Origin: Paraburkholderia kururiensis JCM 10599 = LMG 19447
Lineage (GTDB): Bacteria; Pseudomonadota; Gammaproteobacteria; Burkholderiales; Burkholderiaceae
Assembly: GCF_003986935.1 (NCBI RefSeq)
Contig: NZ_RJZE01000028.1
Location: forward strand, 52,781 to 116,780
Length of the DNA: 64,000 nt
Direction: 5' to 3'
The notes under the pieces are model-generated. The model saw only the letters and a list, made by a program, of their open reading frames with translations, was not told the origin of the DNA and did no database searches. The translations under genes were made by a program, and so were the position numbers. Every line of letters starts with the position of its first letter. The stretch's first letter is position 1. This document shows, piece by piece, positions 10,249-18,805 of the stretch.

Positions 10249-10332
10249 GGCTGGGCGTTTGAGGCGGGGCGTTTGAGGCTGAAGGCTAGCGGCCCGGTAA
10301 CGCGGCCGTGCCAAGCGCCGAGGCAACCGGAC

Positions 10333-11748
10333 TCAGCCGCCCAGGTCTTCGAGGTCTTTCGGGTACACGCGCACGAGCACGATGCGCGGACCCTTCATCT
10401 TCTTGACCACCACGTCGAAGCGATCGAACGACACACGCTGGCCTTCGGCAGGCAGATCGTTGAGCGCCTGGATCACGAGGCCGCCCACCGATTCGGCGCG
10501 ACCTTCGTCGATGTCGATGCCGAGCGCGCGCTCCAGCGAAACCACCGGCAAGCTGCCCTTGCCCATCAACGTGCCGTCGTCCATGCGAGTCCAGTCGGCG
10601 TCGCTCTGGCGGAACTCGTCGTGAATCTGGCCGACGAGCGCGCCCAGCAGATTGTCTAGCGTGATGAAGCCCATCGGCCGGCCGCGCTTGTTGCCCACCA
10701 GCGCGAAGTGCGGCACGCCCTTGCGGAAGCGTCGGAACAGTTCGAGCGCGGGCATCTGCGGTTTAACGTACTGCACGGGGCGCGCGTAACGGCGCAGGCT
10801 TTCGTTTCCGTGCGCCGCGCCGCTTTCCTGGGCGAGCAACAGGTCCTTCAGATGCACGACACCGGCCACGTGCTCGCCGGACCCGTCTTCGAACAGCGGA
10901 TAGCGGCTAAAACGATGCTGCGCGATCACCTGCAGGTTTTCCTGCCACGGTCGGTCCAGCCGCAGGCTCACCAGTTCGTGTGCGGGCCGCATGAGGTCCG
11001 ACACGGTCATGGTGGAAAAGTCGAGCGAATGCGCGATGGTGTTCCACTCGTCGGCGCTGTAGGCATTCGTGGCCGCCGAGGCCAGCGCCGCTGCCGGTCC
11101 TCCTGGCTCCGCTGCCGCCTTCGCCGCGTGGCCCGCTGCGCGCGTGCGGCGGCTGCGCAGGATCAGCTTGAGTTCTTCGGTGGAGTACTGGGCGTCGGTG
11201 TTGTGCGTCTGCGCGAGGCCGGCCATGCGCAGCACACCGTTCGCGCTCGTATTGAGCAGCCAGATGGCCGGATACATGACCCAGTAGAAGCCGTAGAGCG
11301 GCGCGGCCACCCACAGCGCGATCTTTTCGGCCTCGCGAATGGCAAGCGACTTCGGCGCAAGCTCGCCCACCACGATGTGCAAAAACGAAATGCACGAGAA
11401 GGCGAAGAACAGCGAAATGCCGTGAATCAACTGCGCGGACGTCACGCCGGCCAGCTCGAAGACCGGCGTGAGCAGTTCCGCAAACGCAGGCTCGCCGATC
11501 CAGCCGAGACCCAGCGACGCGAGCGTGATGCCAAGTTGGCAGGCGGACAGATAGGCATCGAGCCGGCCATGCACGCGCGCGAGCAGCTTGCCGCGCATGC
11601 CGTAGCGCTTCTCCAGCGTCTGGACGCGCGTTTGTCTCAGCTTGACGAGTCCGAACTCGGCGGCCACGAAGAAACCATTGAGCGCCACGAGCAGCAGCGC
11701 ACCAACAAGGGCGATAACCTGGATCAAGACAACGGGCTCCAACAACAA
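10333..11748 (-). CDS. hemolysin/CorC-family membrane protein (DUF21-CBS-CorC_HlyC)
   Basis: 471 residues. The N-terminal DUF21/CNNM membrane domain (about residues 1-200; NGFFVAAEFGLVKLR and ACQLGITLASLGLGWIGEP) is followed by a CBS pair containing VSDLMRP and by a C-terminal CorC_HlyC domain ending in VLVRVYP. Family members sit in the inner membrane and are linked to Mg2+/Co2+ or polyamine export; the substrate cannot be read from sequence. An Ala/Gly-rich linker of roughly 40 residues separates the membrane part from the CBS pair. It converges on treY and is separated from the neighbouring kinase gene by 83 bp. Confidence 0.85.
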   Translation of the reverse strand: MLLEPVVLIQVIALVGALLLVALNGFFVAAEFGLVKLRQTRVQTLEKRYGMRGKLLARVHGRLDAYLSACQLGITLASLGLGWIGEPAFAELLTPVFELAGVTSAQLIHGISLFFAFSCISFLHIVVGELAPKSLAIREAEKIALWVAAPLYGFYWVMYPAIWLLNTSANGVLRMAGLAQTHNTDAQYSTEELKLILRSRRTRAAGHAAKAAAEPGGPAAALASAATNAYSADEWNTIAHSLDFSTMTVSDLMRPAHELVSLRLDRPWQENLQVIAQHRFSRYPLFEDGSGEHVAGVVHLKDLLLAQESGAAHGNESLRRYARPVQYVKPQMPALELFRRFRKGVPHFALVGNKRGRPMGFITLDNLLGALVGQIHDEFRQSDADWTRMDDGTLMGKGSLPVVSLERALGIDIDEGRAESVGGLVIQALNDLPAEGQRVSFDRFDVVVKKMKGPRIVLVRVYPKDLEDLGG

Positions 11749-11831
11749 AAGTCGTCAGTATAGGGCCCGAAAGTGGGATGTAAGCGAGCGGACGGCATCG
11801 GGCGGCGACTGGGGTGCCGCCCGCGACGCGT

Positions 11832-12590
11832 TCATCCGGCCATGAGCGGCACGTGCAGCGCGAGCGTCGCGGTCTTGTCAACCTCCGGCATGGCCTGCTC
11901 GAAGGCGCCGCCATGCGCTTCGGCCACGCGTCGGCAGAGCGACAACACCCACGCGATGCGGCCGGCTTCGCGGGGCTCCTGCGCCTGACGGCGCGCGAAG
12001 GCTTCGAGCAGATGCGGCAGCGATTCGTCGGTAAGCGTCTGCAGCGACGGCGAGTACGCCACGTTGAAATGCGCGGAACCCCCAATGGCCGCAGCCGCAA
12101 GCAGCACAGTGCCGCCGCGCGCGCTCGCTTCCGTGGCGAACGTGAGCATCAGCCACAACGCCTGCGCAATCCGCTCACGGTCGCCGGTCACCTGTTCGGA
12201 GGTGAGCGGCGTATCGACCACGATCGTTACGCCACGTGCGTCGGCAAGACCGGCGCGCACTTCGTCCACGGCCGCATCCACCAGCGCGCGCAACCCGAAC
12301 GGTTCGCGTTCGATGGCGAGCTTCCTGGTTTCGCTGCGCGTGGTGTCGACCACATCCTCCAGCAGCTTCACCTGCTGCTCGATGCCGGTGCGAATGCCGG
12401 TGAGCGCGCGTTGCGCAGTGGCGTCGGCGGCGTCGATCTTGCGCTCCAGCACATACGCCCAGCTGTGCACGGCATTCAACGGACTACGCATGTCGTGCGA
12501 CACCACCGAGAGCACATGGTCGCGCATGAAGAGAGCGGTTTCGGCACACAGACGTGCCACGCGTTCGGCACGGGAGAGGGACGTTGCCAC
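11832..12590 (-). CDS. soluble histidine-kinase-like protein with degenerate ATP-binding domain
   Basis: 252 residues, no membrane segment and no recognised sensor domain. A clear H box (VVSHDMRSPLNAV, near residue 32) starts a dimerisation/phosphoacceptor domain, and an HATPase-like fold follows. In that second half the canonical N box Asn is absent (the region reads LWLMLTFATEA), no DxGxG motif is visible, and the GLGL motif is replaced by IAWVLSLCRRVAEAHGG. It may therefore receive or remove phosphate rather than use ATP, or it may be a pseudokinase. No response-regulator gene lies beside it. Confidence 0.75.
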   Translation of the reverse strand: MATSLSRAERVARLCAETALFMRDHVLSVVSHDMRSPLNAVHSWAYVLERKIDAADATAQRALTGIRTGIEQQVKLLEDVVDTTRSETRKLAIEREPFGLRALVDAAVDEVRAGLADARGVTIVVDTPLTSEQVTGDRERIAQALWLMLTFATEASARGGTVLLAAAAIGGSAHFNVAYSPSLQTLTDESLPHLLEAFARRQAQEPREAGRIAWVLSLCRRVAEAHGGAFEQAMPEVDKTATLALHVPLMAG

Positions 12591-12813
12591 GATCGGAATT
12601 CCTTGAACGAAGCTCGTAGGAGTCTGGGAAAACAGGGATAAAGAGCGACTGAATTATAGGCGCCGCCAAAGGTGTTCCGGCGCCGCACGAAACGTGCCCG
12701 ACCATCTTTCCCGGCGCCGCGCCAACCCGGGCTTCGCGAGGTGCGAAAAGCGTGAAGGCAAGGCAATACGCCTACAATGTCGACTTTTCCTTTATCGCGA
12801 CCAGGAGTTACTC

Positions 12814-13155
12814 ATGTCGAACGTCACGACCGCATCCGGCCTTCAATACGAGGACCTGACCGAAGGCACCGGCGCCGAGGCGCAGGCCGGCCAGACGGTC
12901 ACCGTGCATTACACCGGCTGGCTCACCGACGGCCAGAAGTTCGACTCCAGCAAAGACCGCAACGACCCGTTCGCATTCGTGCTGGGCGGCGGCATGGTCA
13001 TCAAGGGCTGGGACGAAGGCGTGCAGGGCATGAAGGTGGGCGGCGTGCGCAAGCTCACGATTCCGCCGCAACTCGGCTACGGCGTGCGCGGCGCGGGCGG
13101 CGTGATTCCGCCGAACGCGACGCTCGTGTTCGAAGTGGAACTGCTCGCTGTCTGA
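12814..13155 (+). CDS. FKBP-type peptidyl-prolyl cis-trans isomerase
   Basis: 113 residues, the length of a single FKBP domain. It shows VTVHYTGWLTDGQKFDSS, VIKGWDEGVQGM, the GYG loop and the closing PPNATLVFEVELL strand. It has no signal peptide, so it is cytoplasmic. It catalyses proline isomerisation during protein folding. The start at 12814 is chosen because CAGGAG lies 7 bases upstream and the FKBP fold begins a few residues later; the frame is open further upstream without homology. The divergent kinase gene begins 223 bp to the left. Confidence 0.93.
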   Translation: MSNVTTASGLQYEDLTEGTGAEAQAGQTVTVHYTGWLTDGQKFDSSKDRNDPFAFVLGGGMVIKGWDEGVQGMKVGGVRKLTIPPQLGYGVRGAGGVIPPNATLVFEVELLAV

Positions 13156-13222
13156 GTGAGCGAGAAACGCCGATGACGTGAAGGCACGCTGCCACGCCCC
13201 TTCCGTCACACGGTTTGCCGCG

Positions 13223-14020
13223 ATGCCGCATCCTCATACGCCACTGCTCGCTCCCAGCGTCTCGCTGCGCCGTTACGGCGACATCGAGGCGTCGGACGTG
13301 CACGACTTTCATCAGGTCGTGCTCGGGCTAGACGGCACGATGGTGATGGCGGTGGATGGCGTGGCGCAGCAGATCGACGCGCACTCGGCATGGCTGGTTC
13401 CGGCCGGGGCGCGCCACGACTACGCGGGCATCGGCGAGAACCGGCAACTCGTGCTGGACCTGCCTGCGGCGTCCGTTGCAGTGCCCGAGCGGCTCTTCGC
13501 GCAGGCACGACCGCTCGCGCTGGATGGCGTGCTCGTGCGGCTTGTTCGGGACATCGCAGCGGGCACGGCGGGCGAAGCGCAATGGCCGGATTCGCCCGAT
13601 TTGCCGACGCGCCGTTTCAGTTGGGATGCCGCCACGCGGCTGTGTGCGGGCATCGTTGCCCAGGCGGGCCTGGCGCGCGAGGCCACGGCGGTGCAATCGG
13701 CGGGCCTCGACTTTGCCCGCATCGACCGCTGGTTGCGGACGCACTTGTCCGAACCGCTGCGTATCGCCGACCTCGCCGCGCACTGCGGCTTCGGCATGCG
13801 CCGCTTTCATCAACTATTCAACGAAGCGTTCGGCGAGACGCCGCATCGCTACCTTCAGCGGCTGCGGCTCGATACGGCGGTGACGCTGCTTGCCGATCCA
13901 CGACGTGCCCTCACCGACATCGCGCTCGAAGTGGGTTTCGCAGACCAGAGCGCCTTCACGCACGCCTTCTCACGGCGCTTCGGCGTAGCGCCCGGGCAGT
14001 GGCGCATGCAGCGCCACTGA
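13223..14020 (+). CDS. AraC-family transcriptional regulator
   Basis: 265 residues. The N-terminal half looks like an AraC-type cupin sensor (HxxH-like VHDFHQVV and SAWLVPAGARHDYAG). The C-terminal 100 residues form the double helix-turn-helix: LRIADLAAHCGFGMRRFHQLF and then LTDIALEVGFADQSAFTHAFSR, followed by the usual FGVAPGQWR. The ligand and targets are not evident. The start at 13223 (ATG) is preferred, but a GTG at 13178 in the same frame is possible. It lies 67 bp after the FKBP gene on the same strand. Confidence 0.85.
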   Translation: MPHPHTPLLAPSVSLRRYGDIEASDVHDFHQVVLGLDGTMVMAVDGVAQQIDAHSAWLVPAGARHDYAGIGENRQLVLDLPAASVAVPERLFAQARPLALDGVLVRLVRDIAAGTAGEAQWPDSPDLPTRRFSWDAATRLCAGIVAQAGLAREATAVQSAGLDFARIDRWLRTHLSEPLRIADLAAHCGFGMRRFHQLFNEAFGETPHRYLQRLRLDTAVTLLADPRRALTDIALEVGFADQSAFTHAFSRRFGVAPGQWRMQRH

Positions 14021-14079
14021 GCAGGCAGTTCGGTTTGATGTGTTGCCGGCGCGTTGCCAACATGTAGCCAACGTATAGC

Positions 14080-14104
14080 GCCGGCTCATCGAGATCGAGC
14101 CGGC
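14080..14104. terminator. hairpin between convergent araC-type gene and metZ
   Basis: A perfect 8-bp stem (GCCGGCTC / GAGCCGGC) with a 9-base loop lies between the stops of two convergent genes. There is no T-tract on either strand, so it would be a weak or factor-assisted terminator for both. Confidence 0.5.
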
Positions 14105-14117
14105 ACCGTGCAGCCCG

Positions 14118-15311
14118 TTACTTCGAATCCAGACCGCGCGCCAGGTCGTGGCGAATGTCGTCCGAATTTTCGAGGCCCACCGCGAGGCGGATCAGGCCTT
14201 CGGTGATGCCCGCCGCGGCGCGCGCTTCCGGCGTGATGCGGCCATGCGTAGTCGTGGCGGGATGCGTGATGGTGGTCCGCGTGTCGCCCAGGTTGCCGGT
14301 GATCGAACAGATCTTCGTGTTGTCGATCACGCGCCAGGCGTTGGCCCGCTGCGCTTCGGGCGTGTCGCCCTTCAACTCGAACGAGACGATCGCGCCACCC
14401 GCCTTCTGCTGGCGCTTCGCGAGCGCATATTGCGGATGCGATTCGAGACCCGGATAGAACACGCGCTTCACCGCAGGATGCGACTCCAGCCAGCGCGCGA
14501 TCTCCAGCGCATTCGCCGACTGCTTCTCGACGCGCAGCGACAGCGTTTCCATGCCCTTGAGCAGCACCCACGCGTTGAAGGCCGAAAGCGTGGGCCCCGC
14601 GCTGCGCACGAACGGAAACACCTTCTCCATGATGAATTTGCGCGAACCCACGAGTGCGCCGCCCAGCACGCGACCCTGACCGTCCAGGAACTTGGTGGCC
14701 GAATGCATCACCACGTCCGCGCCCAGTTTCAGCGGCTGTTGCAGCGCGGGACTACAGAAACAGTTGTCCACCACGAAGAGCGCGTTGGCCGCTTTCGCGA
14801 TCTTGCCGACTGCTTCGATGTCCGCAATTTCCGTGAGTGGGTTCGACGGCGTTTCGAGGAAGAACATCTTCGTTTCGGGGCGCACGGCGTTCTTCCAGGC
14901 GTCGAGATCTTTGGGATCCACGAAGGTGGTCGCAATGCCGAAGCGGCTGAAGATCTGCGAGAACATGCCGAGCGTGGAACCGAACAGGCTTTGCGAGCTG
15001 ACGATATGGTCGCCCGCCTGCAGCGCCGACATCACCACCGAGAGAATCGCCGCCATGCCCGACGCCGTGGCGATGCACGCCTCGCCGCCCTCGAGCGCCG
15101 CGAGCCGGTCCTGGAACATCGATACGGTGGGGTTGGTGAAGCGCGAGTACGTGTACGCGTCTTCGGCGTTCTTGAAGCGCTCGGCCGCTTCGGCGGCGCT
15201 CGAAAAACAGAAGCTCGACGTGAGGAAGATGGCTTCCGAATGCTCGTTGAAGTCGCTGCGCAGCGTGCCCGAACGCACGGCGAGCGTGTCGAAGTTGAGG
15301 GTATCGTCCAT
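14118..15311 (-). CDS. metZ: O-succinylhomoserine sulfhydrylase
   Basis: 397 residues, a fold-type I PLP enzyme of the Cys/Met metabolism family. Visible are ASGMAAILS (phosphate binding), ETPSNPLTEIADI, VVDNCFCSP and the PLP lysine in HSATKFLDGQGR. It makes homocysteine directly from O-succinylhomoserine and sulfide, which gives the direct-sulfhydrylation route of methionine synthesis. The leader upstream on this strand contains a SAM-II-type aptamer followed by an intrinsic terminator, so expression is probably shut off when S-adenosylmethionine is plentiful. Confidence 0.95.
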   Translation of the reverse strand: MDDTLNFDTLAVRSGTLRSDFNEHSEAIFLTSSFCFSSAAEAAERFKNAEDAYTYSRFTNPTVSMFQDRLAALEGGEACIATASGMAAILSVVMSALQAGDHIVSSQSLFGSTLGMFSQIFSRFGIATTFVDPKDLDAWKNAVRPETKMFFLETPSNPLTEIADIEAVGKIAKAANALFVVDNCFCSPALQQPLKLGADVVMHSATKFLDGQGRVLGGALVGSRKFIMEKVFPFVRSAGPTLSAFNAWVLLKGMETLSLRVEKQSANALEIARWLESHPAVKRVFYPGLESHPQYALAKRQQKAGGAIVSFELKGDTPEAQRANAWRVIDNTKICSITGNLGDTRTTITHPATTTHGRITPEARAAAGITEGLIRLAVGLENSDDIRHDLARGLDSK

Positions 15312-15403
15312 GCTGGTTCTGTTTCCGTTTCAAGGCCGATGCGCGGTCGTGCTTATGCGGTCTTCCATGCGGCGGCATGGAAACACGTGGCATCGGCGGA
15401 CAA

Positions 15404-15441
15404 CAAAAAAGCCCGCTTTGCGTCGGCATAAGCGGGCTTCA
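15404..15441 (-). terminator. intrinsic terminator in the metZ leader
   Basis: Read on the - strand, AAGCCCGCTT and AAGCGGGCTT form a 10-bp stem followed by TTTTTT. It lies about 75 bases downstream of the aptamer and 93 bases upstream of the metZ start, so it can act as the riboswitch's expression platform. It could also simply end read-through from purF. Confidence 0.85.
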
Positions 15442-15514
15442 TGCAATTGGCGAGGTGCCTGTGTGGCTGTGGCTTCAACCTTGAGCGGCTTCAAGCGTCG
15501 GGGCGATGGCGGCA

Positions 15515-15576
15515 CCGGTCGCTTTAGCTGTTTCGGGTTGCCCCGCGTCCGCAAGCTGAGATCAAATCGACGCAAG
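15515..15576 (-). ncRNA. SAM-II-type (SAM-alpha) riboswitch in the metZ leader
   Basis: On the - strand a 5-bp P1 stem GCGUC (15573-15569) / GACGC (15549-15545) closes a loop that begins GAUUU and ends CUUGC, exactly where SAM-II aptamers keep GAUUU and UUGC. After P1 comes a small CGGG-GCAA-CCCG hairpin (15545-15534) and then AAACAGCUAAAG (15533-15522), matching the conserved A-rich strand plus GCUAAA of the class. A -10-like TAGCAT at 15587-15582 would start the RNA close to P1. SAM-II elements typically sit before met genes in alphaproteobacteria. The class call is from memory of its conserved positions, without a covariance search. Confidence 0.82.
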
Positions 15577-15639
15577 CCGCCATGCTATCACGACTGACCG
15601 CGGTTCATCACCGCGGCCGTCGTCAGCGCTGCCGGGCGC

Positions 15640-17190
15640 TTATTCCACCGAAAGCTGCAGATGCAATTGCGAGCGCGCGACGCCGCCTTCGATAGCGTCG
15701 CTTGCCGCATCGCGGTCCGACTGCGCGTCCGGTGCGAGCCGTGCACGCTCGATACGGTCCAGGTACTCCGTGGTCACGTCGCCCGTGATGTAGTCGCCGT
15801 CGAAGCACGATGCCTCGAAGCCCTTCAGCGCCGGGTTGATATCGCGCACGGCCTGCTTGAGGTCTTCCACGTCCTGATAGACGAGAACGTCCGCGCCGAT
15901 CAAGCGCGCCACTTCTTCGTCCGAGCGGCCGTGGGCCACGAGTTCGCCGCGCGTCGGCATGTCGATGCCGTAGACGTTCGGGAACTTCACAGGCGGCGCG
16001 GCGGAAGCGAACACCACCTTGTTGGCGCCCGCGTCGCGCGCCATCTGCACGATTTCGTGCGAGGTGGTGCCGCGCACGATGGAATCGTCCACGATCAGCA
16101 CGTTCCTGCCCTTGAACTCGATGCCCATGGCGTTGAGCTTCTGGCGCACCGACTTCTTGCGCACCGCCTGGCCCGGCATGATGAAGGTACGGCCCACGTA
16201 ACGGTTCTTGAAGAAGCCTTCGCGATATTCGACGCCGAGCTTCGCCGCCACCTGCATGGCAGCGGGGCGCGACGAATCGGGAATCGGCATGACCACGTCG
16301 ATCTTCACGTCGGACGGCAACACACGCAGGATTTTCGCCGCGAGGTAGTCGCCCATGCGCAGGCGGGCGTTGTAGACCGGCACGCCGTCGAGCACCGAAT
16401 CCGGCCGCGCCAAGTACACGAGTTCGAAAATGCAGGGGTTGAGGCTCGGGTTGGTGGCGCATTGCTGCGCGTGGAAGTTGCCTTCGATGTCGATGAAGAT
16501 CGCTTCGCCCGGCGCCACGTCGCGCACGAATTCGAAGCCGATGCCTTCCAGCGCCACGGACTCCGAAGCCACCATCCATTCGGTACCCTCGGGCGTCTCC
16601 ATCTTGCCGATGCACAGCGGGCGGATGCCGAACGGGTCGCGGAAGGCGAGCAAACCGTAGTCCGCGATCAGCGACACGATCGCATACGAGCCGCGCACGC
16701 GCCGGTGCACGCCGGCAACGGCCTTGAAGAGCGCCGCGGGGTCGAGTTGCAGACCGGAACTCGAAAGCTGCACCTCGTGCGCGAGCACGTTGAGCAGCAC
16801 TTCCGTGTCCGAATTGGTGTTGATGTGGCGGCGATCGACGCGGAACATCTCGTCTTTCAACTGCTGCCAGTTCGTGAGGTTGCCGTTGTGCGCAAGGATG
16901 ATGCCGAACGGCGCGTTCACGTAGAACGGTTGCGCCTCTTCCTCGCTCGATGCGGACCCCGCCGTGGGATAGCGCACCTGGCCGATGCCCCAGGTGCCGG
17001 GCAGGCTGCGCATGTTGCGGGTGCGGAACACGTCGCGCACCATGCCGTTGGCCTTGTGCATATGGAACGTGCTGCCGTTCGCGGTGGCGATGCCGGCTGC
17101 GTCCTGACCGCGGTGCTGCAAAAGCAGCAGGCTGTCATAGATGAGCTGGTTGACGGGGGATCGGGAAACTACGCCTACGATGCCGCACAT
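15640..17190 (-). CDS. purF: amidophosphoribosyltransferase
   Basis: 516 residues. It begins MCGIVGVV, so Cys2 is the N-terminal nucleophile of the class II glutaminase domain after Met removal. The C-terminal phosphoribosyltransferase domain carries the PRPP motif VLIVDDSIVRGTT. PurF commits PRPP and glutamine to phosphoribosylamine, the first step of purine synthesis. It lies downstream of cvpA on the same strand, an arrangement long known from E. coli (cvpA-purF). A CCGCGG inverted repeat at 15598-15616, just past the stop, may help end the transcript but has no T-tract. Confidence 0.97.
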   Translation of the reverse strand: MCGIVGVVSRSPVNQLIYDSLLLLQHRGQDAAGIATANGSTFHMHKANGMVRDVFRTRNMRSLPGTWGIGQVRYPTAGSASSEEEAQPFYVNAPFGIILAHNGNLTNWQQLKDEMFRVDRRHINTNSDTEVLLNVLAHEVQLSSSGLQLDPAALFKAVAGVHRRVRGSYAIVSLIADYGLLAFRDPFGIRPLCIGKMETPEGTEWMVASESVALEGIGFEFVRDVAPGEAIFIDIEGNFHAQQCATNPSLNPCIFELVYLARPDSVLDGVPVYNARLRMGDYLAAKILRVLPSDVKIDVVMPIPDSSRPAAMQVAAKLGVEYREGFFKNRYVGRTFIMPGQAVRKKSVRQKLNAMGIEFKGRNVLIVDDSIVRGTTSHEIVQMARDAGANKVVFASAAPPVKFPNVYGIDMPTRGELVAHGRSDEEVARLIGADVLVYQDVEDLKQAVRDINPALKGFEASCFDGDYITGDVTTEYLDRIERARLAPDAQSDRDAASDAIEGGVARSQLHLQLSVE

Positions 17191-17301
17191 GGCATGTCCT
17201 TCAAAAGATTCGAAATCGGTAGCGGCGCGGGCGTTGAGTACCCGGTGATACGCCGCGGCGTTGCACGCCTGTCGGGCCGCCCGCCTCGACTTGCCGCTCC
17301 G

Positions 17302-17796
17302 TCACACGCGGACGTAAGTGGCAAGCGCCTCGGGCAGCAGCGGTTTCAGTTCACGCACGCCCTGCTCGGCGTAGGGCCGCAGCAGCGCGTCGCGCCAGAA
17401 AGCTTGTTTGGGCAGTTCGGTCAAGCCTGCAAGGGCGACCAGAATCAGCACCAGCACGACCCCGCGTGCGAGGCCGAACAACAACCCGAGCGAGCGGTCC
17501 ACGCCGGAAAGGCCCGTGGCCTGCACGAGCCGGCTGAGCACTGCGCTCGCCACGCCCGCTACGAGGATGACGCCGACCACGATGACCGCGAATGCGATCA
17601 ACCACTGGGTCAGCGCGCCACCCGGCCAGTTAGCCGGAATCCACGGCACCACCAGACCGACGAACCGGCACGCCACCAGGAACGCGACGATCCAGCCCAC
17701 GAGCCCGAATACCTCGGACAAAAACCCGCGCCACGTGCCCCGCAGGGCTGACAGCACAATAACCGCCATTACAGCGTAGTCGAAGGCGGTGAACAT
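17302..17796 (-). CDS. cvpA: CvpA family inner-membrane protein
   Basis: 164 residues with about four hydrophobic segments (starting FDYAVMAVIVLSALRGTWRG, the family's opening). CvpA proteins are needed for colicin V export in E. coli and for envelope homeostasis elsewhere; the molecular role is unsettled. It sits between the SPOR-domain gene (18 bp gap) and purF (111 bp gap) on one strand. Confidence 0.92.
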   Translation of the reverse strand: MFTAFDYAVMAVIVLSALRGTWRGFLSEVFGLVGWIVAFLVACRFVGLVVPWIPANWPGGALTQWLIAFAVIVVGVILVAGVASAVLSRLVQATGLSGVDRSLGLLFGLARGVVLVLILVALAGLTELPKQAFWRDALLRPYAEQGVRELKPLLPEALATYVRV

Positions 17797-17814
17797 CGGC
17801 GGCTTATCGGTGGC

Positions 17815-18771
17815 TTACTGCGCGGACTGGCCGCTACTGCCGTTCGCGCCCGAGCCGAGGCCCGCCTCGCGCACCTTCGCTATTGCCGCCGACGCCGCCG
17901 CACGGTCCGCAAACGGACCGGCGCGCAAGAGCGTGCGCATCGAACCGTCTGCCTGCTTGCGACGCTCCGTATATGCGGGAACTCCGGCCGCTTTCAACTT
18001 CGCGGCCCAATTTCGGGCGCTGGCGTCGTCCGGGAACACGCCCAGTTGCACCGCAAACCGCGCGCCGGGCGGAGAAGCCGGGGAGCCGGTGTCTTTTCCT
18101 GCGTCTGTGCTGGGTTCAGCCTTGGCTGTGTGGGCGCTGCTGTTGGCCTGGCTGTTTGCCGCGTTATTGGCCGCGTTGTTCGTCGCGCTGTTTGCGACCT
18201 GTGCGGCGTTGCTGTGAGTCTTGGACTGGGTGGTTGCTGAAGGCGCGACCTGGGCGCTCGGCGCGTTGCTGGCTGTGCTGCTGGTCACCGCGGCCGGGGA
18301 TTTCGTATTCGCAGCCGCCTTCCCGCCTGCCGCCGGTGAAGAGGCCACCGCCACATTCGGGCTTGCCGACGTCAGCCCCGACGCACCGGGCGCAACATCA
18401 GGCGCTGGCGGGTTGTCGGGCGCGACGCCCGCCTGGGTGTCCTGCGCCGCCGTGCTGGCCTTGGCGACCGGACGGTTGGGGATGTCGATGGAGATGTCGT
18501 CGGTGACGGGCTTGGGGTGCGAGTCGAGCACCATGGGCAACACGACGATTGCCGCGACCACGAGCGCGATGGCGCCTACCAGGCGCCGGCGTGCCCGCTG
18601 CTTCTCCGGCAAGCTGGGGTCGAGCAGCATGGCATCGGCGTCCGCAGCCGGACGTTCGGTGCGGCGCGAGCGCCGCTCGACGCGCGCATTTCGGCCGCCC
18701 CGCGTCGCACTGGAGTCTGCGCCGCGCCGGCTCGGTGCGTCGTCTTTCTTGCCGAACGAGAAAATTCCCAT
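17815..18771 (-). CDS. SPOR-domain cell-envelope protein (DedD-like)
   Basis: 318 residues. A charged cytoplasmic N terminus is followed by one membrane helix (about 65-88, GAIALVVAAIVVLPMVL), a long Ala/Ser/Asn/Thr-rich periplasmic linker and a C-terminal SPOR domain (from about residue 235; RFAVQLGVFPDDASARNWAAKL). SPOR domains bind denuded septal peptidoglycan, so a division-site role as for DedD is likely. The folC-dedD-cvpA-purF order seen here is widespread. The linker contains runs of Asn/Ala (NNAANNAANSQ). Confidence 0.88.
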   Translation of the reverse strand: MGIFSFGKKDDAPSRRGADSSATRGGRNARVERRSRRTERPAADADAMLLDPSLPEKQRARRRLVGAIALVVAAIVVLPMVLDSHPKPVTDDISIDIPNRPVAKASTAAQDTQAGVAPDNPPAPDVAPGASGLTSASPNVAVASSPAAGGKAAANTKSPAAVTSSTASNAPSAQVAPSATTQSKTHSNAAQVANSATNNAANNAANSQANSSAHTAKAEPSTDAGKDTGSPASPPGARFAVQLGVFPDDASARNWAAKLKAAGVPAYTERRKQADGSMRTLLRAGPFADRAAASAAIAKVREAGLGSGANGSSGQSAQ

Positions 18772-18805
18772 GAATGGCTGGTCCGCTGGGCCCGGGAGCC
18801 GCCTG

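Noticed and set aside
10246..10282. Imperfect direct repeat (GAGGC-GGGCGTTT twice) just after treY.
   Set aside because: Two short imperfect copies with no hairpin or T-tract; likely a slippage product without a function I can support.
15534..15545. A CGGG-GCAA-CCCG hairpin and the GGCAACC...GGUGCC pair, first read as a SAM-I/SAM-IV core.
   Set aside because: The SAM-I hallmark upstream helix is missing, whereas GAUUU, UUGC, P1 and GCUAAA fit SAM-II in order and spacing.
15661..17751. A 696-codon open frame on the + strand opposite purF.
   Set aside because: Shadow of purF/cvpA; His/Arg/Val-rich with no family resemblance.
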